Shown in pieces: positions 1 through 8,575 of a stretch of 64,000 nucleotides of DNA. Under the pieces are notes generated by a model that was not told where the DNA came from, did no database searches, and saw only the letters and a program-made list of their open reading frames with translations. Numbering within the stretch: position 1 is the stretch's first letter; the number at the start of each line of letters is the position of its first letter. The stretch covers positions 310,001 to 374,000 of the forward strand of contig NZ_JAGIPR010000005.1 of the NCBI RefSeq assembly GCF_017877355.1, in the 5' to 3' direction. The position numbers and the translations under genes were made by a program. The stretch comes from Chryseobacterium jejuense (GTDB taxonomy: Bacteria; Bacteroidota; Bacteroidia; Flavobacteriales; Weeksellaceae).

Positions 1-1
1 G

Positions 2-541
2 GATCTGAAAATGGCAGAATTCAATGTCATCAGCCTGAATTCAAAAACAGGACTGGCTAAAGCTGCCATGTATCCAAGCATCAGCCTGAGCCCACAGATT
101 GGGGTTAATTCCAATAAATTCAGTTCATGGTTTGATATTCCAGGATCCATTACGAAGGCTTTAGCAGCTAATCTTGCAGCTCCTGTTTTTCAGAAAAAAC
201 AGTTGAAAACAGCCTATGAAACGGCATTAATTGAACAGGAAAAGGCGGCTGTCAACTTTAAACAGTCTGTAATGACAGCTGTAGGAGAAGTTTCTGATGC
301 TATGGCAAGAACTCAGGGGACCTCAGAAAGATTACAGCTTTTGGAACAGAGAACAACCATTTTAGACAAAGGAATTGGCGATGCTCTGAAACTGTATAAA
401 AGCGGAATGGCAACCTATCTTGAAGTGATTACGGCTCAGAACAACAAGCTTCAGAATGATCTGGAAGCCATTAATGTAACATTGGAAAGATTAAATGCTG
501 AAGTTGATCTTTACCGCGCATTGGGTGGTGGAGTACAGTAA
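2..541 (+). CDS. RND-type outer-membrane efflux protein, 3' part
   Basis: This is the C-terminal part of a TolC/OprM/CusC-type outer-membrane channel. The frame is open back to the window edge, so the true start lies outside and the Met at position 11 is internal. What remains is amphipathic helical coiled-coil sequence, then the family ending with SGMATYLEVITAQ near residue 140 and YRALGGG at the C-terminus. In the family, such channels form the exit duct of inner-membrane RND pumps. The partner pump and adaptor are presumably just upstream. A strong hairpin terminator follows directly. The family assignment is firm; the substrate cannot be told. Confidence 0.9.
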   Translation, partial: DLKMAEFNVISLNSKTGLAKAAMYPSISLSPQIGVNSNKFSSWFDIPGSITKALAANLAAPVFQKKQLKTAYETALIEQEKAAVNFKQSVMTAVGEVSDAMARTQGTSERLQLLEQRTTILDKGIGDALKLYKSGMATYLEVITAQNNKLQNDLEAINVTLERLNAEVDLYRALGGGVQ

Positions 542-567
542 AAAATAATTGGAAAATAGTAAAAATG

Positions 568-599
568 AAGGAAGTTGCATCAGGCAGCTTCCTTTTTTT
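568..599 (+). terminator. Rho-independent terminator of the efflux gene
   Basis: Nine-base arms GGAAGTTGC (570-578) and GCAGCTTCC (584-592), with one G-T pair and a 5-base loop, are followed by seven T residues. It sits 27 bases past the stop codon. Confidence 0.85.
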
Positions 600-831
600 G
601 TTATAAGATACTGAAGGTTCTAAAATTAAATCGCCGAAATATGAAATTAAAAACAATTGTCATTTTTTATTGAATAAATATTTATTTGAATTGATTTTTT
701 TTGTACATAAAATCAATGAGTTATGAAAAATGTTGATTTTTTTTTGAAAAAAGCATGCAAGATTTCCGAAAAAGGAGATTTATATCAATGAGTACTCAAA
801 ATAATTAATGTTTAATGAAAAAAATAATGCA

Positions 832-1407
832 ATGAAAAAATTTACAGTATCTCAATTTTTAACAGCTATTTTACTTGTATTAACAGGTTTTACTCTGTAT
901 TCATGTAGTGTTGATGGTCCGGAAATCCGTCCTGTAAAACTGGAGGATGTTAATGGAAACTATAAAGGAAGACTGATTACGATACAGGGAGAGGACAGAA
1001 CTGAAAAAATAAAGAATTTTAAAGCAAAAAAAGATACGATTATGTTTTCAGAATTTCCCGTGGATGAAATTGTGAAAACCGTAATAAAAGACCCGTTAAA
1101 AGCAGAGGAGGCTATTAAAGCAATAGGAAAGGTGAAGTATGAAATTAAATACACTGCTTCCGTAAATACCGTCAACAATGTGGTAGAATTATCTTTCGCC
1201 CCTAAACCATTGGAGATTCAGATTCCTGTGGATGGAGTAACCAAAAAGACAGAGGTAGGATTGATCGCTAAGCAGAAAGGGTTTTATGTAGGGATGGATG
1301 GTTCATTGCGATTTGCTTTGACTGCAGAAAAGATTACCGTAGACGGTACAGTACTTGCCCCTTATGAAACGATTAATTATAATTTTCCATTTTGTGTAAA
1401 ATATTAA
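832..1407 (+). CDS. Secreted lipoprotein, DUF4840-like
   Basis: A 191-residue protein with a lipoprotein signal peptide: MKK, a hydrophobic core, then LYSC with the lipobox Cys near residue 25. I chose the ATG at 832 because the upstream in-frame ATG at 808 would put a polar, charged extension before the signal peptide. The mature part is predicted beta-rich and begins with a DVNGNYKG segment. It resembles Bacteroidetes DUF4840-type lipoproteins, but that match is by eye only. It is monocistronic, with an AT-rich spacer upstream and a terminator-like hairpin downstream. Function unknown. Confidence 0.7.
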   Translation: MKKFTVSQFLTAILLVLTGFTLYSCSVDGPEIRPVKLEDVNGNYKGRLITIQGEDRTEKIKNFKAKKDTIMFSEFPVDEIVKTVIKDPLKAEEAIKAIGKVKYEIKYTASVNTVNNVVELSFAPKPLEIQIPVDGVTKKTEVGLIAKQKGFYVGMDGSLRFALTAEKITVDGTVLAPYETINYNFPFCVKY

Positions 1408-1424
1408 TTAATGGTTATTACTAT

Positions 1425-1459
1425 AAATAGATTGTATTTATACGATGCAATCTATTTTT
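1425..1459 (+). terminator. Terminator-like hairpin after the lipoprotein gene
   Basis: Arms AATAGATTGTA (1426-1436) and TGCAATCTATT (1446-1456) pair with one G-T wobble. The right arm runs into a T-tract. Confidence 0.6.
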
Positions 1460-1501
1460 GCTTTAAAATTTTAATCAAAATATCGTATACTGGAGCAGTA
1501 C

Positions 1502-2068
1502 ATGGGAGAAAGTAAAGAACAGATTTTGGTAAACCGCCTTCTGCAGAAGGAGGAAGCCGCCTGGAAAGAGCTTTTTGGAGCTTATTCAGGTAATCTGGCC
1601 TATGTATGCTCCCGCTATATAGCAGAAAAGGAAGATGTACATGATGTCCTTCAGAATAGCTTTATCAAGATGTTCCGTTCCATAGAATCATTTGAATACA
1701 GGGGAGATGGCTCTCTTAGAGCGTGGATTACCCGTATTGCGGTGAATGAATCCCTAAAGCATATCAGGCAGAAAGGAGATCTTAAATCTTCTGTTGAGGT
1801 AGATGACCTTCCCGATATTCCCCAGGAAGAAGAACCTGATTTTGAGGAAATTCCGAAAGAAGATATTATGAGATTAATTCAGTCTCTTCCAGGCGGATAC
1901 AGAACAGTTTTCAACCTGTATGTGTTTGAACAGAAAAGTCATAAAGAAATTGCATCACTGCTCGGAATTGCAGAAAATTCTTCAGCATCACAGTTTCACC
2001 GTGCAAAAGGGCTGCTGGTTCAGAAAATAAAGGAATTTAAAATGTCAAAAAAAGCACAATATGAATAA
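1502..2068 (+). CDS. ECF-type RNA polymerase sigma factor
   Basis: A 188-residue sigma-70-family protein of the ECF class. Region 2 covers roughly residues 20-95, with the DVLQNSFIKMF helix and an AWITRIAVN segment. Region 4 covers roughly residues 120-180, with LPGGYRTVFNLYVFEQ and the HKEIASLLG helix-turn-helix. The stop codon lies inside the next gene, which begins 8 bases earlier, so the two are translationally coupled. That next gene has the architecture of an anti-sigma factor. The inferred role is envelope-responsive transcription held in check by its partner; the target regulon cannot be read here. Confidence 0.93.
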   Translation: MGESKEQILVNRLLQKEEAAWKELFGAYSGNLAYVCSRYIAEKEDVHDVLQNSFIKMFRSIESFEYRGDGSLRAWITRIAVNESLKHIRQKGDLKSSVEVDDLPDIPQEEEPDFEEIPKEDIMRLIQSLPGGYRTVFNLYVFEQKSHKEIASLLGIAENSSASQFHRAKGLLVQKIKEFKMSKKAQYE

Positions 2069-3470
2069 CGAATGGCTCAATAACCTGCGAAGCAGAATGG
2101 AGAACCATGAAGAAGAGGTTCCGGAAGGATTGTGGGATGACATCAGGGACGAACTGTTCTCAGAAGAAGAGGAAAATAAATGGGCGGCAGGCTTTATTCC
2201 TGTAATTGATACTGAAAATGAAGAAAAAAAGATAAATGCAGTAAGTTCTGGGAGTAAATTTTGGTTTTATCGTATCGGTGGTGTTGCCGCCGCAGCCGTT
2301 TTGATTTTTATGATGATGAAAATAGTGCCGGAAGAGAATCAGAATACACTTTCACGGAATCCTTCAGATTCTCATAAAAATAATAAAAGAACAGATACAA
2401 ATCTACCTTTGAAGAAAGTGGAACAAGAAGATAGTAAAAAGGTTTTGGAAAATTCAAAGGCAGATATTTCTTTAGCTCAGAATGATTTTAATACAATATA
2501 TCCTTCGGTTAAAGATATAAAACTGACAAAGTCTGAAAAGGCAGGAGGAAAAGAACCCGGAAATGATGGGAAAGTTCAGGATGTTATACAAGTTCCTGGA
2601 TTAGAGCAGTCTATCTTGATTCCAGAAGAGAGTAAAACCAAAGAAATGCCTTTGGTTAATAATAACATAAAGAATGAAGAGGCTGAAAAAGCAGCAAATA
2701 AGATAGAAAAAGAATTATCTGAAAAATATGCAGATCATACTAAGACTAAGAATGTAAAATCTAAGTCTGAAAAGAAATGGATGCTAAGTATGCTTACCGG
2801 AAATGCATCATCCAATTCTGCAGAACAGCAGTTTCATGGTTATGCTTCTGTCAGCGGGAAACCCATGAATTTTGAACAGGTCTGGAGTGCTTCTGAATAT
2901 GTAGATGATCCTTTGACTCAAATCCTATTGGCCAACCAGAGTAAACCGGTAGAAGCCAGAATCAGACATAAAGTTCCGGTAACATTCGGATTGTCGGTGT
3001 ATTATAATCTGGGAAAAAGGTGGGGAATCGGAACCGGGCTGAATTATACCAAACTGGCTTCTGAGCTTCATTCCGGAAGCAATGATAATTATATTAAAGG
3101 AGAGCAGAAAGTTCACTATATCGGAATTCCTGTTCAGGTTAATTATAATGTCATCCAGAAAGGGAGGTTTACGGGGTATGTTACAGGAGGGGCGTTGGTA
3201 GAAAAGCCTATATCAGGAAGTATTACAACAAGTTATGTAGTAAATGATGAGGTAAAAAAAACTTCGAAGGAGAATTTGGATCATAAACCGCTGTCGTTTT
3301 CGGTGAATACTGCAGTAGGGCTTCAGATGAAGGTGGTAAATAGATTAGGGATTTATGCAGAGCCGGGGATTGGATATCATTTCAAAGATGAGAACTCTCC
3401 CAATACCATTTATAAGGAAAAACCCCTGCATTTTAATATAAAATTCGGGATCAGATTGTTGATTGATTAA
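2061..3470 (+). CDS. Probable dual-membrane anti-sigma factor (Dma-like)
   Basis: A 469-residue protein without a signal peptide. An acidic cytoplasmic segment (1-65, with WDDIRDELF) precedes one transmembrane helix (about 67-89). A long charged, probably disordered linker (about 95-250) follows. The C-terminal domain (about 308-469) has the alternating aromatic/Gly pattern of an OmpA-like outer-membrane beta-barrel, with repeated GLxxxYN and GTGLNY strands. An inner-membrane helix plus an outer-membrane barrel in one chain matches the dual membrane-spanning anti-sigma factors (Dma) described in Bacteroides thetaiotaomicron. Overlap with the ECF sigma gene supports this. The barrel and the anti-sigma role are inferences from architecture and context. 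Confidence 0.75.
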   Translation: MNNEWLNNLRSRMENHEEEVPEGLWDDIRDELFSEEEENKWAAGFIPVIDTENEEKKINAVSSGSKFWFYRIGGVAAAAVLIFMMMKIVPEENQNTLSRNPSDSHKNNKRTDTNLPLKKVEQEDSKKVLENSKADISLAQNDFNTIYPSVKDIKLTKSEKAGGKEPGNDGKVQDVIQVPGLEQSILIPEESKTKEMPLVNNNIKNEEAEKAANKIEKELSEKYADHTKTKNVKSKSEKKWMLSMLTGNASSNSAEQQFHGYASVSGKPMNFEQVWSASEYVDDPLTQILLANQSKPVEARIRHKVPVTFGLSVYYNLGKRWGIGTGLNYTKLASELHSGSNDNYIKGEQKVHYIGIPVQVNYNVIQKGRFTGYVTGGALVEKPISGSITTSYVVNDEVKKTSKENLDHKPLSFSVNTAVGLQMKVVNRLGIYAEPGIGYHFKDENSPNTIYKEKPLHFNIKFGIRLLID

Positions 3471-3512
3471 TGCTGATGACTTTTAAATAGAAATCAACTT
3501 AAATGTCAATAT

Positions 3513-4478
3513 ATGAAAACAAAACTGATTTTTTTAACATTTTTATTGTTTAACCTTCTGATTATAAAGGCGCAATGTGATCCTGTAATAACCAGTCCCA
3601 GATTAGGTGCTGTGTTTGCGGATAAGATCTTGTTCTGTGAGAATGAAGATGAGATACTTTCCACTACACAAGCGTTTGCTTCTTATCAATGGTACAAGCA
3701 GGAATGGACTTGGCAGACTCCTAATAACAATCCATGGGAGGCAATTCCTGGAGCTACCTCACAGCAGTTAACCATCAATGGAGGTGACCAGCTGTATTAT
3801 TTTAAGGTAGCAGTTACACAGGGAGATTGTACGGCAGAAAGTCCGGCAGTGATGGCAGATGGATATGTGTATGGTCTTCCTGCAATGATGTCCACTTTTG
3901 TTCCGGGAACTTATGAGATTGTAGACGGTGGAATAGTGCATGTATGCAATGAGGCTCCTGTGAAATTTGATAATGTATTTCCTGTAGTATACGGCCCTCA
4001 TACATGGTTTAAATGTGTTCCGACAACTACGGCACCATTTACGGGAGATCCTTGTGTGATTCCCAATGTGACGGGAGATACCTATACCACTTCTGAAGCT
4101 GGAGAATATGGTTTCTATGCATGTACAGAATATTGTCCTAATCAGTGTCAAATGTTAGACCCCTTTGCTTTCGTAAAATTAGAATATGATAATTGGGACT
4201 TCTGTCAGGAATTAGGAACAGGAGAAGTAGCAAAGCCTAAAGAAAATAAATTAAATATATATCCAAATCCTACAGCACAATTCCTTTATATCGGAAAAGA
4301 ATCAGAGGAATATAAAGAGGTTGCCATTATGGATATGTCCGGAAAATTGGTTCTTAAGAAAGATAACCATCAATACAGACAGGCCATTGATGTAAGCCAT
4401 TTGGTCCCTGGAAATTATATCATCGTTTCCAAAAGCATTAAAGGAGAGGTCTATAGAAATAAATTGATAAAAAAATAA
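3513..4478 (+). CDS. T9SS type A sorting-domain secreted protein
   Basis: A 321-residue secreted protein. It has an N-terminal signal peptide ending near KAQ, a Cys-rich middle (about 12 Cys, probably disulphide-bonded Ig-like modules) and a C-terminal type IX secretion sorting domain of about 75 residues beginning at LNIYPNPTAQ and ending in a Lys-rich tail. In the family, this tail directs export through the outer membrane and usually surface attachment. It lies 42 bases after the anti-sigma gene in the same direction, so it may be a target or member of that unit. The function of the passenger is unknown. Confidence 0.85.
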   Translation: MKTKLIFLTFLLFNLLIIKAQCDPVITSPRLGAVFADKILFCENEDEILSTTQAFASYQWYKQEWTWQTPNNNPWEAIPGATSQQLTINGGDQLYYFKVAVTQGDCTAESPAVMADGYVYGLPAMMSTFVPGTYEIVDGGIVHVCNEAPVKFDNVFPVVYGPHTWFKCVPTTTAPFTGDPCVIPNVTGDTYTTSEAGEYGFYACTEYCPNQCQMLDPFAFVKLEYDNWDFCQELGTGEVAKPKENKLNIYPNPTAQFLYIGKESEEYKEVAIMDMSGKLVLKKDNHQYRQAIDVSHLVPGNYIIVSKSIKGEVYRNKLIKK

Positions 4479-4517
4479 AGGATTAAATAATCTTTTCGTT
4501 AGTTTTTAATAGTGGTT

Positions 4518-4550
4518 AAATCGGCACAATCTGTTTTGTGCCGATTTTAT
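4518..4550 (+). terminator. Terminator after the T9SS protein gene
   Basis: Perfect 12-base arms AAATCGGCACAA (4518-4529) and TTGTGCCGATTT (4536-4547), followed by a short T-rich run. Confidence 0.8.
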
Positions 4551-4574
4551 TTTGTACCAGTTTATATTGATACA

Positions 4575-4602
4575 CAAAACCAGACCCAATTATGAGTCTG
4601 GT
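4575..4602 (-). terminator. Terminator closing the minus-strand stress/efflux locus
   Basis: Inverted repeat ACCAGAC (4579-4585) / GTCTGGT (4596-4602), followed on the minus strand by TTTTG. It lies about 32 bases past the Crp-family stop codon. Confidence 0.5.
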
Positions 4603-4634
4603 AAAAAAAATTAAAGATGTTAGTTGGTTATTTT

Positions 4635-5210
4635 TTATTTATAGAGTCTTCCTTTCAGTCTGCTTAAAGATTCCTGTGAAATACCCAGATAATTAGCGAC
4701 CATTCTGTTAGATAACCTTTGTACTACAGCTGGGTTCTGCTCCAGCAGCTGTTTGTATCTTTCGGTGGCATCCATGGTTAAAAAGCTCATCAGATGGCGG
4801 GTATTATTCACGTAAGCGTTTTCCAGATAATAGATGTAAAACTTTTCCCAACCCGGAACCCTGCTCAGAAGACTTTGAAAATCCCTGAAGTAGATATAAA
4901 GAAGTTCGGAACTTTCCAGAGCCTGAATATATTCTTCAGAACCTTCGCCAGTGATTAACCCAACAAGGTTACTGGCAAAATTATTTTCAAAAGCAATATA
5001 TCTTGTCGCCTCTGTACCATCCGCCTGCAGAAAATAAATTCTGAGGCAGCCTTTCACTACAAAATAGATTCTGGAAGAATGTTCCTTTTCATTCAGAAGA
5101 ATCTCTTCCTTCTTGATCTGAAAATACTTAAAATAAGACAAAACGATTTCCATTCCTTCTTCATCAATTGAAGTGACCTGAGAAATTCTTTCAGCCAATA
5201 ATGAATACAT
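4635..5210 (-). CDS. Crp/Fnr-family transcriptional regulator
   Basis: A 191-residue regulator. The N-terminal cyclic-nucleotide-binding-type beta-roll (about 15-125) includes IYFVVKGCLRIYF, and a dimerisation helix and C-terminal helix-turn-helix follow. The recognition helix reads SQESLSRLKGRL, with Glu180, Ser183 and Arg184 in the E-xx-S-R arrangement that Crp and Fnr use to read TTGA half-sites. It has a single Cys, so it is not an Fnr-type Fe-S sensor. I chose the ATG at 5210: an upstream in-frame ATG at 5315 would add 35 unrelated residues and overlap the preceding gene by 95 bases. It starts 10 bases after the SIP-like gene. It may read the boxes upstream of this locus (inference). Confidence 0.88.
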   Translation of the reverse strand: MYSLLAERISQVTSIDEEGMEIVLSYFKYFQIKKEEILLNEKEHSSRIYFVVKGCLRIYFLQADGTEATRYIAFENNFASNLVGLITGEGSEEYIQALESSELLYIYFRDFQSLLSRVPGWEKFYIYYLENAYVNNTRHLMSFLTMDATERYKQLLEQNPAVVQRLSNRMVANYLGISQESLSRLKGRLYK

Positions 5211-5220
5211 AATAGAAATA

Positions 5221-5904
5221 TTAATGATTGTAATTTGCAATTCTGATCTGGTTTTCAGTAGCTTCCCACTCCTTTTTGAAATATTGTGAGAATAACAGAT
5301 TGACTTCGTGTTCACAGAAAAGCAGGATAGTAAAGTTCTCGTTCTCTTTTATAAGTTCTTTTCTAAAAAGATGAAGTACCCGCTCAGGGCTGAAAGGATA
5401 AATAATGTGATAGTTGAGCGGGTAGCTTCCATCAATATCCGGGAAAAATTCTCCCGTATTTTTGCTGTAAATAAAGCTGTTGACCGTACTTGTAAAAGGC
5501 AGGCTTCTGTTGAACTGATAGAAAAATGCCTGTGCATCAGTATTGCCGATAAGGTAATAGTTTTCAGTATGTAAGCCCTGCATAATGATTTCTTCCGGAT
5601 CAAGGTACTGGATGATTTTTCTTGGGGATAGATTTTCCAGCCATTCCTCGTTATTTTTCCGTGTATAAATAATCATTTCTACGGTATTTCGTACTACATC
5701 ATAATTCCATAAAGTAGATCTGATGATCAGAGTATTTCCCTGTTCTTCATCTCCCGTTAATAGAGGAATAATGTATCCCGGATTTCTATCCATATCCAAC
5801 TCTATATAAAAAGGAACTTTGAGTTTAATATGCCATGCTGTAGAGGTGAGCTTTTTCAACGAAATTATTTCGCCGTTGTTGATATTGGTTAATTCTGATT
5901 TCAT
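5221..5904 (-). CDS. Degenerate siderophore-interacting-like protein
   Basis: A 227-residue protein that I cannot name with certainty. Its block order parallels the true SIP flavoprotein encoded at 10499-11260. IRSTLWNYDV aligns with the VRTYTNRKID flavin-binding segment, IIYTRKNNEEW with DFVAHGDNGPASAW, YYLIGNTDAQAFF (116-128) with YLLVGDATALPVI, and ILLFCEHEVNLL with YVYVAAEYSTVKEL. The expected RxYT, HGxxGPAS and VGDATALP residues are mostly lost, so cofactor binding is doubtful. It sits 44 bases after the MFS gene and 10 bases before the Crp-family gene. It may have been recruited as a sensor or accessory protein. The SIP relationship is inferred by eye. Confidence 0.6.
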   Translation of the reverse strand: MKSELTNINNGEIISLKKLTSTAWHIKLKVPFYIELDMDRNPGYIIPLLTGDEEQGNTLIIRSTLWNYDVVRNTVEMIIYTRKNNEEWLENLSPRKIIQYLDPEEIIMQGLHTENYYLIGNTDAQAFFYQFNRSLPFTSTVNSFIYSKNTGEFFPDIDGSYPLNYHIIYPFSPERVLHLFRKELIKENENFTILLFCEHEVNLLFSQYFKKEWEATENQIRIANYNH

Positions 5905-5948
5905 TTTGTGGCCGTTTTGGAGTGATATATTGTTTTTAAAATCAAATA

Positions 5949-7502
5949 TTAATGGGCATCTGCCGGGATTTCTACCTTTTTCTTTTTAAATCCTTGCAGC
6001 AGCACAAACGGAATACAGCAAAGCATTGCAATTCCAAGATATTGGTAAGCATCTGTGAATCCCATCAGCATCGCCTGCTTGTTGATAACTTTATCTATGG
6101 CATGTAAAGCCATTTCAGAAGCATCAGAATGAGAGAAACCTTTAGCCATAAAGCCTGAAATATAATCCTGAGTTCTTTCCCAATAAGCAGATCCGTACTC
6201 ATTAATGTTTTCCAAGAGATAATTTCTGTGCTGCCCCTTTCCGATATGCACAGATGTGGCAAGCCCTGCAATTCCGAAAGAACCACCTAATTGACGCATC
6301 ATATTGTATAATCCGGCTCCCTGTCCGATTTCCGAACCTTTCAAATCTTTAATAGCCAAAGTAATTAACGGGACAAATAAAAGTCCTATTCCGATTCCTC
6401 TAAAGTAAAGCGGGAAGTAGAAATCTGTATTTCCTGAAGCGAGAGTAGCCTTGCTCATAATCATCGGGAAAATAAAGAAGCAGAGGAATCCGGCAATCAC
6501 AAATAGCTGTGGTGGAACTCCTTTTTTCAATAGTTTTCCTACCGTTGGCATCAGTGCAATGGTAAAGATCTGTCCCGGGAGCAGTAGAAATCCTGTCTGT
6601 TGTGCCGAAAAGCCCAGTAAACTCTGGCAGAACTGCGGAAATATAAATACCGATCCATACAAGCCGATTCCAAAAAGGAATGAGGTAACCATTCCCGCAG
6701 AGAAACTTCTGTATCTGAATAATTTAAGATTCACAACAGGATGTTCCGTTGTAGTTTCCCGCCAGATAAATAATAAAATACCGATGACTGAAGTAACGCA
6801 AAGCACAGTGATATAATTGGTGGCGAACCAGTCTTTTTCTTCTCCTTTTTCAAGCACAGTCTGTAAACTTCCCACGGCAATGGTTAGCAATAAAATTCCC
6901 CACCAGTCAACGGGTTTTCCTGTACTTTCTTTAGGCGTCTCTCTTACATACTGATAGGTAAGAATAGCCGCTAAAATTCCCAAAGGAAGATTGATATAAA
7001 ATACCCACGGCCATGAGAAATGATCCGTAAGATAACCTCCCAGAGCAGGAGCCACTGTTGGCCCAACTACAGCACCAAAACCAAAAATCGCTGTTGCTGT
7101 ACCTCGTTCTTCAGGTGGCCAGGTTTCCAGCAAAATAGCCTGTGCAGTAGAAATTAAACCTCCTCCGGCCAATCCCTGCAGAATCCTGAAAGCAACAAGC
7201 TCAACCAATGTATGTGAGTTACCACAAAGCATAGAAGCAATAGTAAAAACAATTATGGAAAACAAGAAATAATTCTTTCTTCCAAAGCGGTTTCCCAGCC
7301 ATCCGGACATCGGCAAAATAATCACATTGGCAACAGCATAACCAGTGGAAACCCATGCTACATCTTCTAATATCGCACCCATATTTCCCTGAATATGAGG
7401 GATTGCAACGTTCACAATGGTGGTATCCAAAAATTCAAGCATACATGACAATACCATCGTAAACGTGATCACCCATTTTCTAAATCCTTTCTCAGCCATC
7501 AT
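5949..7502 (-). CDS. DHA2-family MFS multidrug transporter (EmrB-like)
   Basis: A 517-residue inner-membrane protein with about 14 predicted helices, typical of drug:H+ antiporter family 2. Family signatures are LEFLDTTIVNVAIPHIQG in helix 1, WLGNRFGRKNYF (loop 2-3, motif A) and FGFGAVVGPTVAPALGGYL (motif C). It follows the membrane-fusion protein gene by 6 bases and a TolC-type gene before that. The three encode a complete tripartite Gram-negative efflux pump. Export of drugs or other toxic hydrophobic compounds is known for the family; the substrate here is unknown. Two adjacent ATGs (7502, 7499) are possible starts. Confidence 0.95.
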   Translation of the reverse strand: MMAEKGFRKWVITFTMVLSCMLEFLDTTIVNVAIPHIQGNMGAILEDVAWVSTGYAVANVIILPMSGWLGNRFGRKNYFLFSIIVFTIASMLCGNSHTLVELVAFRILQGLAGGGLISTAQAILLETWPPEERGTATAIFGFGAVVGPTVAPALGGYLTDHFSWPWVFYINLPLGILAAILTYQYVRETPKESTGKPVDWWGILLLTIAVGSLQTVLEKGEEKDWFATNYITVLCVTSVIGILLFIWRETTTEHPVVNLKLFRYRSFSAGMVTSFLFGIGLYGSVFIFPQFCQSLLGFSAQQTGFLLLPGQIFTIALMPTVGKLLKKGVPPQLFVIAGFLCFFIFPMIMSKATLASGNTDFYFPLYFRGIGIGLLFVPLITLAIKDLKGSEIGQGAGLYNMMRQLGGSFGIAGLATSVHIGKGQHRNYLLENINEYGSAYWERTQDYISGFMAKGFSHSDASEMALHAIDKVINKQAMLMGFTDAYQYLGIAMLCCIPFVLLQGFKKKKVEIPADAH

Positions 7503-7508
7503 GTTGAG

Positions 7509-8567
7509 TTATTTAGTTAATACACTTACCTCCACATTCATCCCCGGACGAATTTTTTTAAGCAGTTCCGGTGTAGCGTTGATTTTTATTTTCACAGGAA
7601 TACGTTGTACAACTTTCACGAAGTTACCTGTCGCATTATCAGGTGGTAACAGAGACATTTTTGCTCCTGTAGTACCCGCAAAGTTGTGTACAATCCCTTG
7701 TATAGGCTCATTTGGGTAGGCATCAACAATGATTTCAGCTTTTTGCCCCGCACGGATGTGCTGCATCTGAGTTTCTTTGAAATTCGCGGTTACATACAGA
7801 TTGTTTTCATCTACAACAGCAAATAAGGTCTGTCCGGCCTGAAGCAATTGTCCCATTTGTACACGGCGTTTCGTTACAATTCCTGAAACAGGAGCTTTAA
7901 TCGTTGTGTAGGAGAGAAGAAGTTTAGCATAATCTACATCTACCTGTTGCTGGCCTGTTGCTGTATTCGTTACAACCAGTTCTGATTGGCTGTTTCCAAT
8001 CTGAGCAATCGCTGTTTTGTACTGTTCTTCTGCAGATTGTAGCGCTGCCTCTGCAATTTGACGTTCTGCTTTAGCCTTATCAAAAGTTTGTTGCGGAATA
8101 GATCCGTTTTTAATCAATGCTTCATAACGATCATAATCCTGATTAGCTTGCCATAATTTAGCTCTCGCTTCATCTACTTTTGCTTTAAATCCCAATGATG
8201 CAGAATGAGTGGTTGAAACTTGGGTTTGAGAAACGCCAATTTTTGAGCCTGCTGTTTTTTGAGCCGCAATAGCCTGTTCCAGTTTCAGTCGGTATTCATG
8301 GTCTTCTAGTTTAACCAGAACCTGTCCCTTGCTTACACGTTGGTTATCCTCAAATCCAATAGAATCAATATAACCGCCTACACGGGTTACCACGGCGCTT
8401 AGATCGCCGTCTATCTGTGCATCATCTGTATCTTCATGGCTTTGGTGGTAAAAATATTGCTTAATTCCGAAAATACTTCCGGCGACAATCACGATCAGAA
8501 GAATGATGGGAACAATGTATTTTTTTTGTTTAGAGGGAGTAGCTTCCATAGTATTGTTAGTGTTCAT
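7509..8567 (-). CDS. HlyD/EmrA-type periplasmic adaptor
   Basis: A 352-residue membrane-fusion protein. It has a short cytoplasmic N-terminus, one transmembrane helix (about 18-38), a barrel-sandwich/biotinyl-lipoyl half-motif (VVTRVGGYIDSIGFEDNQRV), a long alpha-helical hairpin (about 95-205), the second half-motif (APVSGIVTKRRVQMGQ) and a C-terminal beta-barrel. It links the EmrB-like pump, encoded 6 bases downstream, to the TolC-like channel, encoded 8 bases upstream. The organisation matches EmrA. Confidence 0.95.
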   Translation of the reverse strand: MNTNNTMEATPSKQKKYIVPIILLIVIVAGSIFGIKQYFYHQSHEDTDDAQIDGDLSAVVTRVGGYIDSIGFEDNQRVSKGQVLVKLEDHEYRLKLEQAIAAQKTAGSKIGVSQTQVSTTHSASLGFKAKVDEARAKLWQANQDYDRYEALIKNGSIPQQTFDKAKAERQIAEAALQSAEEQYKTAIAQIGNSQSELVVTNTATGQQQVDVDYAKLLLSYTTIKAPVSGIVTKRRVQMGQLLQAGQTLFAVVDENNLYVTANFKETQMQHIRAGQKAEIIVDAYPNEPIQGIVHNFAGTTGAKMSLLPPDNATGNFVKVVQRIPVKIKINATPELLKKIRPGMNVEVSVLTK

Positions 8568-8575
8568 AGTTGTTA

